The notes under the pieces are model-generated. The model was given only the letters and a program-made list of their open reading frames with translations. It did not search any database and had not been told where the DNA came from. Shown piece after piece: positions 55,673 through 64,000 of a stretch of 64,000 nucleotides of DNA. The stretch is from Shouchella oshimensis. Lineage in GTDB: Bacteria > Bacillota > Bacilli > Bacillales > Bacillaceae_D. The position numbers and the translations under genes were made by a program. Positions within the stretch are counted from its first letter, which is position 1; each line of letters starts with the position of its first letter. The stretch spans positions 3,994,378-4,058,377 of the forward strand of contig NZ_KV917380.1 in NCBI RefSeq assembly GCF_002019765.1, given 5' to 3'.

Positions 55673-56746
55673 TTAAATGTGTCGGTCGACAAACAACTGT
55701 TCCTGTATACGACTTAAACCGTTTTTAATCATTTTTGCCCGCGCTTCACCAATTCCATCAACTTCGTCCAGTTGCTCAACCGTTGCTACCATAACGCTTG
55801 ATAAGTGACCATATTCATTAATAACATTTTCAATAATTTGAGACGGCAATCTCGGAATACGGTGCAAGATTCTGTACCCTCTAGGCGAAGCTGCTTGATC
55901 AAGAATATTCGTTGCTCGTCCAAACCCTAGCGCTTTGATGATCGCTTGTTCATCGAGCAAATCTTCATTCAATAAACTCGTTAAATCTGCTAATGTTTTC
56001 GTAACGTCTTGATGGCGATCTTTTGAATAATCTTTTAACAAATGGATGGCTTCTTGCTCGGTATTGGATACAAGCTCCTTGAGCTGCATCGTAATGAGAC
56101 GCCCTTCGTCGCCTAACTCCAAAATAAAGTTTTGAATTTCTTGCTTAATGCGTAACACCATTTGAATTCGATGAATCACTTGTACCACATCGCTATACGT
56201 TACAAGCTGCTCAAATTCCATAGCTCCTAAATTCGTAATACTTTGATCCAGTACAGCACGATATTTTTCTAGTGTCTGAATGGCTTGATTTGCTTTTGTC
56301 AAAATGACACCAATGTCCTTTAGTGCATATCGGTGCTCACCTTGATAAAGTGTAATCACATTTCTTCTTTGAGAGATGGAGATTGTTAGATTCCCTGTTT
56401 GCTTTGCGACACGTTCAGCAGACCGATGGCGAATTCCCGTTTCACTTGATGTAATATTGTTGTTAGGAACAAGCTGGGTATTTGCATACAAAATTCGTTT
56501 TCCGTCTTCACTTAGAATAATGGCACCATCCATCTTTGCTAACTCATATAAATAAGCGGGTGAAAAATCACTATTGATAAAAAAGCCACCATCAACAATA
56601 TTCATCATTTCATTGTTATAGCCTAGGACAATCAAGCCACCTGTATTGGCACGCAATACATTATCAATCCCTGCTCGCAAAGGGGTTCCAGGCGCCACTA
56701 ATTTTAATATATTCTGGATAAAAGCTGTTCGATTTCTTTCTTCCAT
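55673..56746 (-). CDS. disA: DNA integrity scanning protein DisA (c-di-AMP synthase)
   Basis: Octameric diadenylate cyclase that makes c-di-AMP and pauses at branched DNA. 357 aa: DAC domain with the catalytic DGA (73-75) and RHR (106-108) motifs, a central helical spine, and a C-terminal HhH DNA-binding domain ([20 protein letters not shown]). Starts 5 nt after radA, which modulates DisA in B. subtilis. Confidence 0.97.
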   Translation of the reverse strand: MEERNRTAFIQNILKLVAPGTPLRAGIDNVLRANTGGLIVLGYNNEMMNIVDGGFFINSDFSPAYLYELAKMDGAIILSEDGKRILYANTQLVPNNNITSSETGIRHRSAERVAKQTGNLTISISQRRNVITLYQGEHRYALKDIGVILTKANQAIQTLEKYRAVLDQSITNLGAMEFEQLVTYSDVVQVIHRIQMVLRIKQEIQNFILELGDEGRLITMQLKELVSNTEQEAIHLLKDYSKDRHQDVTKTLADLTSLLNEDLLDEQAIIKALGFGRATNILDQAASPRGYRILHRIPRLPSQIIENVINEYGHLSSVMVATVEQLDEVDGIGEARAKMIKNGLSRIQEQLFVDRHI

Positions 56747-56751
56747 TCTCT

Positions 56752-58125
56752 CTACCTCCCTAATGCAACATCGAGCGCTTTATCAAGAGTTGGAACACCT
56801 ACGACCTCAATGCCATCTGGTACGGTCCAACCACCTAAATTCTTTTCCGGTATAATAACTCGTTTAAAACCTAGTTTAAATGCTTCATTAACTCGTTGTT
56901 CAATTCTCGATACTCGTCTAATCTCACCGGTCAGTCCCACTTCACCAATGGCTACATCCATCGGTTCTGTAGGCTGATTACGAAAGCTTGATGCGATACT
57001 CAATGCAATAGCAAGATCAATGGCTGGCTCATCTAGCTTCACACCACCGGCAACCTTTAAATAGGCGTCTTGGTTTTGTAAAAGCATCCCTACCCGCTTT
57101 TCAAGAACAGCCATTATGAGAGATACCCGGTTGTGATCTAAGCCTGTTGCCATCCTTCTTGGATTCCCAAAGCCCATCGGGGAGATTAATGCTTGTAATT
57201 CAACAAGAACAGGTCGGGTTCCTTCCATCGATGCCACCACAACCGAGCCAGCTGCTCCTTGTGACCGTTCCTCAAGAAAGATTTCTGATGGGTTCAAGAC
57301 TTCCTCTAAACCAAGCTCTTTCATTTCGAAAATACCCATTTCATTTGTGGAGCCAAATCGATTTTTCACCGCTCTTAAAATACGGTACGTGTGGTGTCGT
57401 TCCCCTTCAAAATACAAGACCGAGTCTACCATATGCTCAAGCAGCTTCGGACCTGCGATGGATCCTTGTTTTGTCACATGCCCAACAATAAAGACTGCGG
57501 TGCCTCTTGTTTTAGCAATGCGCATAAACGTCGCTGTGCATTCGCGCACTTGCGCAACACTTCCTGGAGCAGAGGTTATATCCTCTTGATACACGGTTTG
57601 AATCGAATCAATAATAACTAACGAAGGATGCACTTCATCAATAGCTTGTTCAATGAGTGACACATCTGTCTCAGCGAGTACGTATAAATCTTCAGAAGTT
57701 AGTTCTAAGCGATCTGCTCTTAGCTTCGTTTGTTTAACCGACTCTTCTCCTGAAATATAAAGAACTCGTTCTTTCGTATTTGCTAATTTCGCAGATAGTT
57801 GCAATAGTAGCGTTGACTTTCCAATACCCGGGTCGCCACCTACTAAAACAAGTGAACCCGGAACGATGCCTCCACCAAGCACTCGGTTTAATTCTGGCAT
57901 CGTTGTGCTAACCCGAGGCTCTTTTTCCCCTACCACTTTAGTAATAGGCTGTGCTTTATGCACAGTCGTTCCAGATGTTACATAACTTCTTGAACGCTGT
58001 TTCTCTTGAACGGCTTTTTCTTCAACGAGGGTATTCCAACTTTGACACCCTGGACACTTCCCCATCCACTTCGCTGACTCATAGCCACATTCTTGACAGA
58101 CAAACTTTGTTTTTACTTTTGCCAT
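56752..58125 (-). CDS. radA: DNA repair protein RadA
   Basis: Branch-migration helicase, 457 aa. N-terminal zinc finger ([21 protein letters not shown]), RecA-like core with Walker [11 protein letters not shown], the RadA motif [11 protein letters not shown], and a Lon-like C-terminal domain ([20 protein letters not shown]). It sits between clpC and disA, after the clpC terminator. Confidence 0.97.
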   Translation of the reverse strand: MAKVKTKFVCQECGYESAKWMGKCPGCQSWNTLVEEKAVQEKQRSRSYVTSGTTVHKAQPITKVVGEKEPRVSTTMPELNRVLGGGIVPGSLVLVGGDPGIGKSTLLLQLSAKLANTKERVLYISGEESVKQTKLRADRLELTSEDLYVLAETDVSLIEQAIDEVHPSLVIIDSIQTVYQEDITSAPGSVAQVRECTATFMRIAKTRGTAVFIVGHVTKQGSIAGPKLLEHMVDSVLYFEGERHHTYRILRAVKNRFGSTNEMGIFEMKELGLEEVLNPSEIFLEERSQGAAGSVVVASMEGTRPVLVELQALISPMGFGNPRRMATGLDHNRVSLIMAVLEKRVGMLLQNQDAYLKVAGGVKLDEPAIDLAIALSIASSFRNQPTEPMDVAIGEVGLTGEIRRVSRIEQRVNEAFKLGFKRVIIPEKNLGGWTVPDGIEVVGVPTLDKALDVALGR

Positions 58126-58193
58126 CGCTTATTCCTCCGTTATATTCCACTACGCCAAGTGTACCAAAAACAAGGAAAAAACGCTTGATTTTT

Positions 58194-58225
58194 AAAAAAA
58201 CCGGAGGCGAAATGTCCTCCGGTTT
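58194..58225 (-). terminator. Terminator between clpC and radA
   Basis: AAACCGGAGG and CCTCCGGTTT (10 bp, 8-nt loop) followed by TTTT on the minus strand, just past the clpC stop. Either incomplete or with a radA promoter nearby; I could not pick a convincing one. Confidence 0.88.
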
Positions 58226-58232
58226 ACCTAAA

Positions 58233-60686
58233 TTATACGCTTGTTTCTTCTTTTGCTTCTACAGCAAGCTCTCCGTCTTTTACATAAATCACGGCTTTTT
58301 GTCCTTTAACAATCGTTCCTTTTAGCAATTCCTCAGACAAACGATCCTCTACTTCTTTTTGAAGTGCACGACGTAACGGGCGAGCACCATATTCAGGATC
58401 ATAACCAGCCTCAGTAATTTTATCTTTTGCCTCTTCTGTTAGTTCAAAATCAATACCTTGTTCAGATAAGCGTTGTTTCAACTGATCCGCCATCATCGTA
58501 ATGATTTCACGAACATGTTTTTTCTCAAGAGAATGGAACACAACGATTTCGTCGATTCGGTTTAAAAATTCAGGTCTAAAGCTGTTTTTAAGCTCAGACA
58601 TAACCCGATCCTTCATGTCTTTATATTCTTGACCTTCTGTTTCCGTTGAGAAGCCAAGATATTTATTCCGTTTTAATTGAGAAGCGCCAACGTTTGACGT
58701 CATAATCACAGCCGTATTTCTGAAGTCAACCGTTCTCCCTTTCGAATCGGTTAAACGACCATCCTCTAAGACTTGTAGCAAGATGTTGAACACATCAGGA
58801 TGCGCTTTTTCGATTTCGTCTAATAAAATCACGGAATAAGGTTTACGACGAATTTTTTCTGTTAATTGACCGCCTTCTTCGTGTCCAACGTAGCCAGGAG
58901 GAGAACCAACAAGACGACTCGTTGCGTGCTTCTCCATATACTCTGACATATCAATACGAATAACGGAATCTTCGTCACCGAATAACGTCTCTGCCACTGC
59001 ACGAGCTAATTCCGTTTTACCTACACCCGTTGGCCCTAGGAAGATAAACGATCCAATGGGACGCTTCGGATCTTTTAAACCAGCTCTCGCACGACGCACC
59101 GCTTTTGAAATGGATTTAACGGCTTCTTCCTGACCAACAATCCGATCATGCAGAATGCTTTCCATTTTCAACAAACGTTCTGTCTCTTCTTCCGCTAGCT
59201 TCGAAACCGGAATTCCTGTCCAGCTCGCTACAACTTGAGCAATATCTTCAACAACAACTTCGGTATTCTCCTGACCTTGCTTTTTCTTCCACTCATTCTT
59301 CATCTCTTCAAGCTCTTCACGAAGACGTTGCTCAGAATCACGGAGAGAAGCCGCTTTTTCAAACTCTTGGCTTTGTACAGAAGCATCTTTTTCTTTTCGC
59401 GTTTCTTCTAATTTCGCTTCTAATTCTTTTAAATTAGGAGGTGCTGTATATGAACGTAAACGTACTTTTGACGCCGCTTCATCAATTAAGTCAATCGCTT
59501 TATCTGGTAGAAAGCGATCCGAAATGTAACGGTCTGAAAGCTTTACCGCTTCTTCTACAGCACTATCTGTAATGGTTACACGGTGATGAGCTTCGTAACG
59601 GTCACGCAAGCCGTACAAAATTTGAATGGATTCATCCAAGGTTGGCTCATCTACTTGAATCGGTTGGAAGCGTCGTTCAAGTGCAGCATCCTTCTCAATG
59701 TACTTGCGGTACTCATCAAGGGTGGTAGCACCAATACATTGTAATTCGCCACGAGCTAATGACGGTTTTAAAATGTTGGAAGCATCAATCGCTCCTTCTG
59801 CACCGCCTGCTCCAATGAGTGTGTGCAGTTCATCAATAAATAAGATAACATTACCTGCTTGACGAATTTCGTCCATCACCTTTTTCAAACGATCTTCAAA
59901 TTCACCACGGTATTTGGTTCCAGCTACTACCGTTCCCATATCCAGGGTCATTACACGCTTATTTCGTAACGTTTCAGGCACTTCATTCGCGATAATACTT
60001 TGAGCAAGACCTTCTGCAATCGCCGTTTTACCTACACCCGGCTCGCCGATTAGAACAGGGTTGTTTTTCGTACGGCGACTTAATACTTGAATCACTCGCT
60101 CTATTTCTTTCCCTCGCCCGATAACAGGATCAAGGGTTTCTTCACGGGCGATAGCCGTTAAATCACGAGCTAAGCTATCCAATGTTGGTGTATTTGCATT
60201 AGCAGCTGAGCCATTAGCCTGTGCTGAACTACCACCCTCATTGCTACCGAGAAGTTGTAACACTTGCTGTCTTGCTTTATTCAGACTCACACCAAGGTTA
60301 TTTAGAACTCGTGCCGCAACACCTTCTCCTTCACGAATTAACCCTAACAAGATATGTTCAGTACCTACATAGGAATGGCCAAGCTTTCTAGCCTCATCCA
60401 TTGAAAGCTCAATTACTTTTTTCGCACGAGGGGTATAGTGTGGCGTGCTGTGTATACTCTTTTGTCCTTCTTGACCTTTTCCTACCAGCCCCTCCACTTC
60501 TTTTTGTAATTTATCTGAACCAAGTCCTAGCTGTTGTAAAGCCTTTGCCGCAATTCCTTCTCCTTCGCGAATTAAGCCTAAGAGAATGTGCTCTGTTCCA
60601 ATATTGTGGTGACTTAAACGAATTGCCTCTTCTTGTGAAAGCGCTAATACCTTCTGTGCACGCTCAGAAAATCTTCCAAACATCAT
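58233..60686 (-). CDS. clpC: AAA+ ATPase ClpC
   Basis: Unfoldase partner of ClpP and, with McsB, of phosphoarginine-tagged proteins. 817 aa from ATG 60686 ([16 protein letters not shown]), which has GGAGGTG upstream; a TTG six codons earlier overlaps that site. Two N-terminal Clp repeats, Walker [10 protein letters not shown] and GPTGVGKTE, and a central UVR/coiled-coil domain ([20 protein letters not shown]) are visible. Confidence 0.97.
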   Translation of the reverse strand: MMFGRFSERAQKVLALSQEEAIRLSHHNIGTEHILLGLIREGEGIAAKALQQLGLGSDKLQKEVEGLVGKGQEGQKSIHSTPHYTPRAKKVIELSMDEARKLGHSYVGTEHILLGLIREGEGVAARVLNNLGVSLNKARQQVLQLLGSNEGGSSAQANGSAANANTPTLDSLARDLTAIAREETLDPVIGRGKEIERVIQVLSRRTKNNPVLIGEPGVGKTAIAEGLAQSIIANEVPETLRNKRVMTLDMGTVVAGTKYRGEFEDRLKKVMDEIRQAGNVILFIDELHTLIGAGGAEGAIDASNILKPSLARGELQCIGATTLDEYRKYIEKDAALERRFQPIQVDEPTLDESIQILYGLRDRYEAHHRVTITDSAVEEAVKLSDRYISDRFLPDKAIDLIDEAASKVRLRSYTAPPNLKELEAKLEETRKEKDASVQSQEFEKAASLRDSEQRLREELEEMKNEWKKKQGQENTEVVVEDIAQVVASWTGIPVSKLAEEETERLLKMESILHDRIVGQEEAVKSISKAVRRARAGLKDPKRPIGSFIFLGPTGVGKTELARAVAETLFGDEDSVIRIDMSEYMEKHATSRLVGSPPGYVGHEEGGQLTEKIRRKPYSVILLDEIEKAHPDVFNILLQVLEDGRLTDSKGRTVDFRNTAVIMTSNVGASQLKRNKYLGFSTETEGQEYKDMKDRVMSELKNSFRPEFLNRIDEIVVFHSLEKKHVREIITMMADQLKQRLSEQGIDFELTEEAKDKITEAGYDPEYGARPLRRALQKEVEDRLSEELLKGTIVKGQKAVIYVKDGELAVEAKEETSV

Positions 60687-60716
60687 AAATGATGACACCT
60701 CCAAAGGATTGTATTA

Positions 60717-61787
60717 CTAGTTCATGTATTCTAGCTTTAATCGTTCTCTAATTAAGGTTGCTCGCCTTTCGTCTCTTTGTTCAGGAGACAATACCGTTTC
60801 TGCGTACCTTTGCAAAAAGCCAGGCTGCGTGACAATCATGAGTTCATTTAAAATGCTTGCAGAAATGCCCTCAATCATGCCTAAGTCAATACCCAGTCTT
60901 ACATCAGAGAGCCTTCTCGTTGCTTCTTTAGAGTCAATAATATGACTATGAGAAAGCACTCCTAATGACCGGTGAACGCGATCTGTTAACTTCAAATGCG
61001 AGTGATCCAATAAGGACCCTCTAGCAGCACGTTCTTGTTGAATTAATTGCTTCACCACGCCCTGTAGGTCCTCAATAATATCTTGCTCTGACTTCCCTAA
61101 AGTCATTTGATTGGATATTTGAAAAAGGTTCCCTAATGCTTCGCTACCTTCTCCATAAATTCCTCTAACCACCAGACCTAGTTGATTAATTGCCGGCAAG
61201 ATTCGCTGTAGCTGTTGAGTGATGGCAAGAGCCGGTAGATGCATCATGACAGATGCTCTCATCCCTGTTCCAACATTTGTCGGACAACTCGTTAAGTACC
61301 CGTATTGTCTATCGTATGCATAAGTTAGGTGAGACTCCATCCAATCATCTAAAGAACTTGCAGCTTGGTACGTATGGTCCAAGTCAAAACCCGCTGTTAG
61401 CACTTGAATTCGAATATGATCTTCTTCATTTACCATGATACTTACCGATTCATCTTCACTTAACAAGACCGCACCGTGTTTTGATTGCTCAGCCAAGTGA
61501 GGACTAATTAAATGTTTTTCGACAAGAATTCGTTTATCGTTCGTTTTCATTTCGTCCATAGTTAGCATCTCTGCGTTTCCAAGAGCACTTGTTTGAGTGG
61601 AAGCTAGCGCCTCCTTTATAAATTGAGAGGCGGTGTACGCTTCTTCCTTTGAGGAAAGAATAGGGAAGGTAAAGGCATTCATATTTCTTGCTAATCGTAT
61701 TCGACTACTTAAAACAATATCCGATTCAATCCCGTCTTTCTTCATCCAAGGGCTAATCGCATGTTCTAAAAATTGATTTAAGCTCAC
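60717..61787 (-). CDS. mcsB: Protein arginine kinase McsB
   Basis: Phosphorylates arginines on proteins such as CtsR, marking them for ClpCP. 356 aa, phosphagen-kinase fold: LSSRIRLARNMNAFTFPILS, YLTSCPTNVGTGMRASVMMH (substrate and cysteine region) and RGSLLDHSHLKLTDRVHRSL. GTG 61787 overlaps the mcsA stop by 4 bases, so the activator and kinase are coupled. Confidence 0.97.
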   Translation of the reverse strand: MSLNQFLEHAISPWMKKDGIESDIVLSSRIRLARNMNAFTFPILSSKEEAYTASQFIKEALASTQTSALGNAEMLTMDEMKTNDKRILVEKHLISPHLAEQSKHGAVLLSEDESVSIMVNEEDHIRIQVLTAGFDLDHTYQAASSLDDWMESHLTYAYDRQYGYLTSCPTNVGTGMRASVMMHLPALAITQQLQRILPAINQLGLVVRGIYGEGSEALGNLFQISNQMTLGKSEQDIIEDLQGVVKQLIQQERAARGSLLDHSHLKLTDRVHRSLGVLSHSHIIDSKEATRRLSDVRLGIDLGMIEGISASILNELMIVTQPGFLQRYAETVLSPEQRDERRATLIRERLKLEYMN

Positions 61788-62326
61788 CCCTCTTCCCCTC
61801 CTTCCTTAGGAATGTCTTTTTGCTTTGTTAAAGCTCTTATTTCATCACGTAATTCTGCAGCTTTCTCGAACTCTTCTTTTTGAATATGCTCATTTAGTAT
61901 TTCTCGCATTTCTTCAATTCGCTGTTCAATCTGAATGGTTTCCCCAATGCGTTTGGGAATCTTACCACTATGCTTACTGTTTCCACCATGTACTCTTCTA
62001 AAAACAGAGGAAAGTTTTGGTGAATACGTCTCATAACAGCTTGCACAACCAAAACGACCAATATGAAGGAATTTCTCATAACTAAGTCCACAATTTGGAC
62101 ACGTTAATTCAGCTTTTGCACTTTGATCTCGTTGTGTAGCATTGCTATCGTCTGTATTGAATAAGCCTGAAAAAAGGTGATGGATCGAGAAACTGTCTGT
62201 CCCTGGTATCGCCTCGCCTTTTTCTCTTGCACACTGTTCACATACGTGCATCTCTGTTTTCTTTCCGTTAATAATTTTTGTAAAATGCAGTGTAGCTTGC
62301 CGCATATTACATTCTTGGCACACCAT
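61784..62326 (-). CDS. mcsA: McsA, activator of McsB
   Basis: 180 aa from ATG 62326 (MVCQECNMRQATLHFT), which has AGAGGTG at a good distance. Four C-x2-C pairs (CQEC, CEQC, CPNC, CASC) form two zinc sites, and the C-terminus is a UVR coiled coil (EFEKAAELRDEIRALTKQ). It activates McsB and responds to oxidation in B. subtilis and Staphylococcus. Confidence 0.95.
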   Translation of the reverse strand: MVCQECNMRQATLHFTKIINGKKTEMHVCEQCAREKGEAIPGTDSFSIHHLFSGLFNTDDSNATQRDQSAKAELTCPNCGLSYEKFLHIGRFGCASCYETYSPKLSSVFRRVHGGNSKHSGKIPKRIGETIQIEQRIEEMREILNEHIQKEEFEKAAELRDEIRALTKQKDIPKEGGEEG

Positions 62327-62342
62327 GATGATCACCTCTCAA

Positions 62343-62813
62343 CTAGTGATTTTCCGTATATTTGAGCGTCTCTATCATTGCTTTTAAAAGATTAGCACGA
62401 ACTTCATCTCGATGTTCTATTGTGGATTTGTAAAGCTCTCTCTCTAATATGCTAGACATGATTTTCGCCTCGCGTTTTGTAATCGCCTCTTCTTCATAAA
62501 GACGAAACACAATATTTTGCGCGGTTTGTTGGTCAATTTTCAAGCCAATTAAACTTTGCATATGATTAAATAAAGCGGCATCCTCATGTGACTCTACTTT
62601 CGTGATGCGAATATAACCGCCACCACCTCGCTTACTTTCCACTATATACCCTTTTTCCAAAGTAAAACGCGTACTAATTACATAATTAATTTGGGATGGC
62701 ACACATTGAAACTGTTTCGCCAGTTCACTCCGCTTTATTTCCAACAATTCTTTTCCGCTACGAGTCAATGTCATTTTTAAATATTGTTCAATTAAGTCCG
62801 TTATATTACTCAT
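62343..62813 (-). CDS. ctsR: Class III stress repressor CtsR
   Basis: Represses clp genes and its own operon until inactivated by heat or McsB. 156 aa from ATG 62813, 8 nt after AGGAGG; a TTG one codon earlier is closer. The winged helix-turn-helix with its glycine-rich wing (SKRGGGGYIRITK) that senses temperature is intact. Confidence 0.97.
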   Translation of the reverse strand: MSNITDLIEQYLKMTLTRSGKELLEIKRSELAKQFQCVPSQINYVISTRFTLEKGYIVESKRGGGGYIRITKVESHEDAALFNHMQSLIGLKIDQQTAQNIVFRLYEEEAITKREAKIMSSILERELYKSTIEHRDEVRANLLKAMIETLKYTENH

Positions 62814-62841
62814 CAATCAACCCTCCTAGGAAAGGACAACA

Positions 62842-62863
62842 TTGACTTTGACTATATTTGACT
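62842..62863 (-). promoter_or_regulatory. CtsR operator
   Basis: Two AGTCAAA heptamers (62857-62863 and 62847-62853) separated by TAT fit the CtsR consensus RGTCAAA-NAN-RGTCAAA, with a third half-site AGTCAA directly adjoining (62842-62847). The pair lies just downstream of the -10, where binding would block transcription. Confidence 0.9.
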
Positions 62864-62875
62864 ATTAATAGCTTT

Positions 62876-62904
62876 ATTATAAGCTGTTTAATTAAAAACT
62901 TCAA
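62876..62904 (-). promoter_or_regulatory. Sigma-A promoter of ctsR-mcsA-mcsB-clpC
   Basis: TTGAAG (62899-62904), 17-bp spacer, TATAAT (62876-62881). The operator begins 12 bp further downstream. Confidence 0.9.
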
Positions 62905-63017
62905 CAACTAACTATCTCTATTATGACCAAGCCGACATCTTCTAGACTAGATTCCACTATCTTGTTTTAATTTTTTTTAAAAGGGTATTGTTTTTCCTGT
63001 TAGGAAGGTGCATATTT

Positions 63018-63497
63018 ATGCGAGTGTACATGTTAAAACGCGAACAACTGTTAGCTATCTCTCTAGATGATGCTTGGGCTTTTTTTTCTAGTGCTGAAAA
63101 TCTCCAAGCTATTACACCGAGTTATATGAAATTCACAATTACCAATTCTCCTGGAGAGCACATTTATCCAGGACAACTAATTACGTATAAGGTTAGCCCT
63201 CTACTTTCTATTCCTTTAACGTGGATAACGGAAATTACTCAAGTAGTCGACCAATCTTATTTTATTGATGAACAACGATTTGGACCATTTAAGCTATGGC
63301 ACCACCAGCATCATTTTTCAGAAACAGAAAAAGGTGTGAAGATGACTGACATCGTCCATTACAGCTTACCTTTTCACTTTATTGGACAGCTTGCACATTC
63401 GATAACCGTCAAGAGTCGATTAGAAGAAATTTTTGAGTATCGCTATAACATATTAGAAGAGAGGTTCAATAAGAAAACTGCGAATCACTTGTCTTAA
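63018..63497 (+). CDS. SRPBCC (START-like) family protein
   Basis: 159 aa from ATG 63018 with AGGAAGGTG upstream, read divergently from ctsR. The pattern of a START-like fold is visible: an opening strand-helix (LDDAWAFFSSAENLQAITPS), a strand series with EITQVVDQSYFIDEQRFGPF, WHHQHHF, and a long C-terminal helix that ends in EEIFEYRYNILEERF. Such proteins bind small hydrophobic ligands; ligand and role are unknown. Confidence 0.8.
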   Translation: MRVYMLKREQLLAISLDDAWAFFSSAENLQAITPSYMKFTITNSPGEHIYPGQLITYKVSPLLSIPLTWITEITQVVDQSYFIDEQRFGPFKLWHHQHHFSETEKGVKMTDIVHYSLPFHFIGQLAHSITVKSRLEEIFEYRYNILEERFNKKTANHLS

Positions 63498-63544
63498 ACG
63501 GCTGCTTACTAAACGAAAAACCGCTTCACTGTGCGATCTGCATA

Positions 63545-63634
63545 TGCCGAAGCGCAGCTCTTTTGGGCCTTTCTTTCTACGCAAAAACAGACACCTTTTC
63601 AGGTGTCTTTCTCATTGCCTGGCAACGTCCTACT
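63545..63634 (-). repeat. Truncated duplicate of an rRNA operon 3' end
   Basis: About 90 bases match 63825-63914 with few differences: a TGCCGAAGCG element, the AGACACCT/AGGTGTCT terminator hairpin, and the last 18 nt of 5S rRNA (63617-63634, minus strand ...GTTGCCAGGC). Similarity ends abruptly inside the 5S sequence. The 185 bases between the copies (63635-63820) show no convincing gene. Confidence 0.75.
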
Positions 63635-63860
63635 GCTCCACGGTGGTTTTCTTCGAGGACGTTCCTCTCGTTGATAGATCCCCGATGCTTCCCATGAAGC
63701 TTTTACGAAAACAACCCTTTCGTCTCACTGGGGAAGCACGCTGCTTTCCTTTGATGTTTTTTCATGGTGTTCTTTTTTATTGTGCTCGTTTCATATGATT
63801 ACTTTTTTGTTTGGCTCGCTTCTGCCGAAGCGTAGCTCTTTTGCGCTTTTCTTTCTACGC

Positions 63861-63886
63861 AAAAAAAGACACCTTTTCAGGTGTCT
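63861..63886 (-). terminator. rRNA operon terminator
   Basis: AGACACCT and AGGTGTCT form a perfect 8-bp stem with a 4-nt loop, then seven Ts, right after the 5S gene. The same hairpin occurs at about 63589-63608 in the truncated copy. Confidence 0.93.
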
Positions 63887-63893
63887 TCTGATT

Positions 63894-64000
63894 GCCTGGC
63901 AACGTCCTACTCTCACAGGGGGAAGCCCCCAACTACCATCGGCGCAAAAGAGCTTAACGACCGTGTTCGGCATGGGAACGGGTGTGACCTCTTTGCTATT
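63894..64000 (-). rRNA. rrf: 5S rRNA, 5' end beyond window
   Basis: The minus strand reads AAAGAGGTCACACCCGTTCC, then GCCGAACACGG, GCTCTTTTGCGCCGATGGTA and CCCCCTGTGAGAGTAGGACG, ending GTTGCCAGGC. This is the Bacillus-type 5S rRNA minus about 8-10 bases at its 5' end. It ends an rRNA operon that precedes ctsR, as rrnW does in B. subtilis. Confidence 0.95.

Noticed and set aside
63544..63973. Open frames on both strands over the rRNA operon end
   Set aside because: They overlap 5S rRNA sequence, terminators or the partial duplicate and have no ribosome sites.

Overview
The window is a chromosomal segment of a low-GC Gram-positive bacterium of the Bacillaceae. The evidence is gene order: 5S rRNA - ctsR-mcsA-mcsB-clpC-radA-disA-yacL-ispD-ispF-gltX-cysE-cysS-mrnC-rlmB-rae1-sigH-rpmG-secE-nusG-rplKAJL-rsmC-rpoB-rpoC-rplGB-rpsL-rpsG-fusA-tuf-S10/spc/alpha clusters-ecfA1-ecfA2-ecfT-truA-rplM-rpsI, as in Bacillus subtilis, nearly all on the minus strand. 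Protein sequences differ from B. subtilis enough to suggest another genus, perhaps an alkaliphilic Bacillus sensu lato; that last step is inference.

Region 1 (1-4050): a glucose PTS permease (ptsG, cut by the window edge) with its antiterminator glcT and a GlcT-type RNA target/terminator between them, then cwlD and ybaK. The last two normally lie just beyond rpsI.

Region 2 (about 4080-10700): an accessory island between ybaK and rpsI. It holds an unsecreted beta-helix (tailspike-like) protein, several small secreted or membrane proteins, a candidate bacteriocin precursor with a small membrane partner, and many relics found only by reading frames by hand. The relics are a frameshifted small protein, a plus-strand gene with two compensating frameshifts, the N-terminus of a large surface protein with a poly-A frameshift, and the last 25 codons of a tyrosine integrase followed by three 11-bp direct repeats. 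I read it as an old integration hotspot that has decayed.

Region 3 (10719-34840): ribosomal protein, translation factor and secretion genes in several operons, with visible sigma-A promoters before rplM, rpoA, rpsJ and rplGB, and terminators after rpsI, rplQ and tuf. Start codons were corrected where a Shine-Dalgarno site and family alignment call for it, and rpmJ (37 aa) was added by hand.

Region 4 (34842-47480): RNA polymerase beta and beta' subunits, the L11/L1 and L10/L12 operons with RNA leaders, nusG, secE, rpmG and sigH.

Region 5 (47481-64000): rae1, rlmB, mrnC, cysS and cysE under a cysteine T-box, gltX, the IspD/IspF isoprenoid pair, the YacL PIN/TRAM protein, disA, radA and the CtsR-controlled clpC operon. 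A divergent SRPBCC protein follows, then a truncated duplicate of an rRNA operon end and the 3' part of a 5S rRNA gene. Here housekeeping expression is tied to stress proteolysis (CtsR/McsAB/ClpC), c-di-AMP and DNA integrity (DisA/RadA) and amino-acid supply (T-box).
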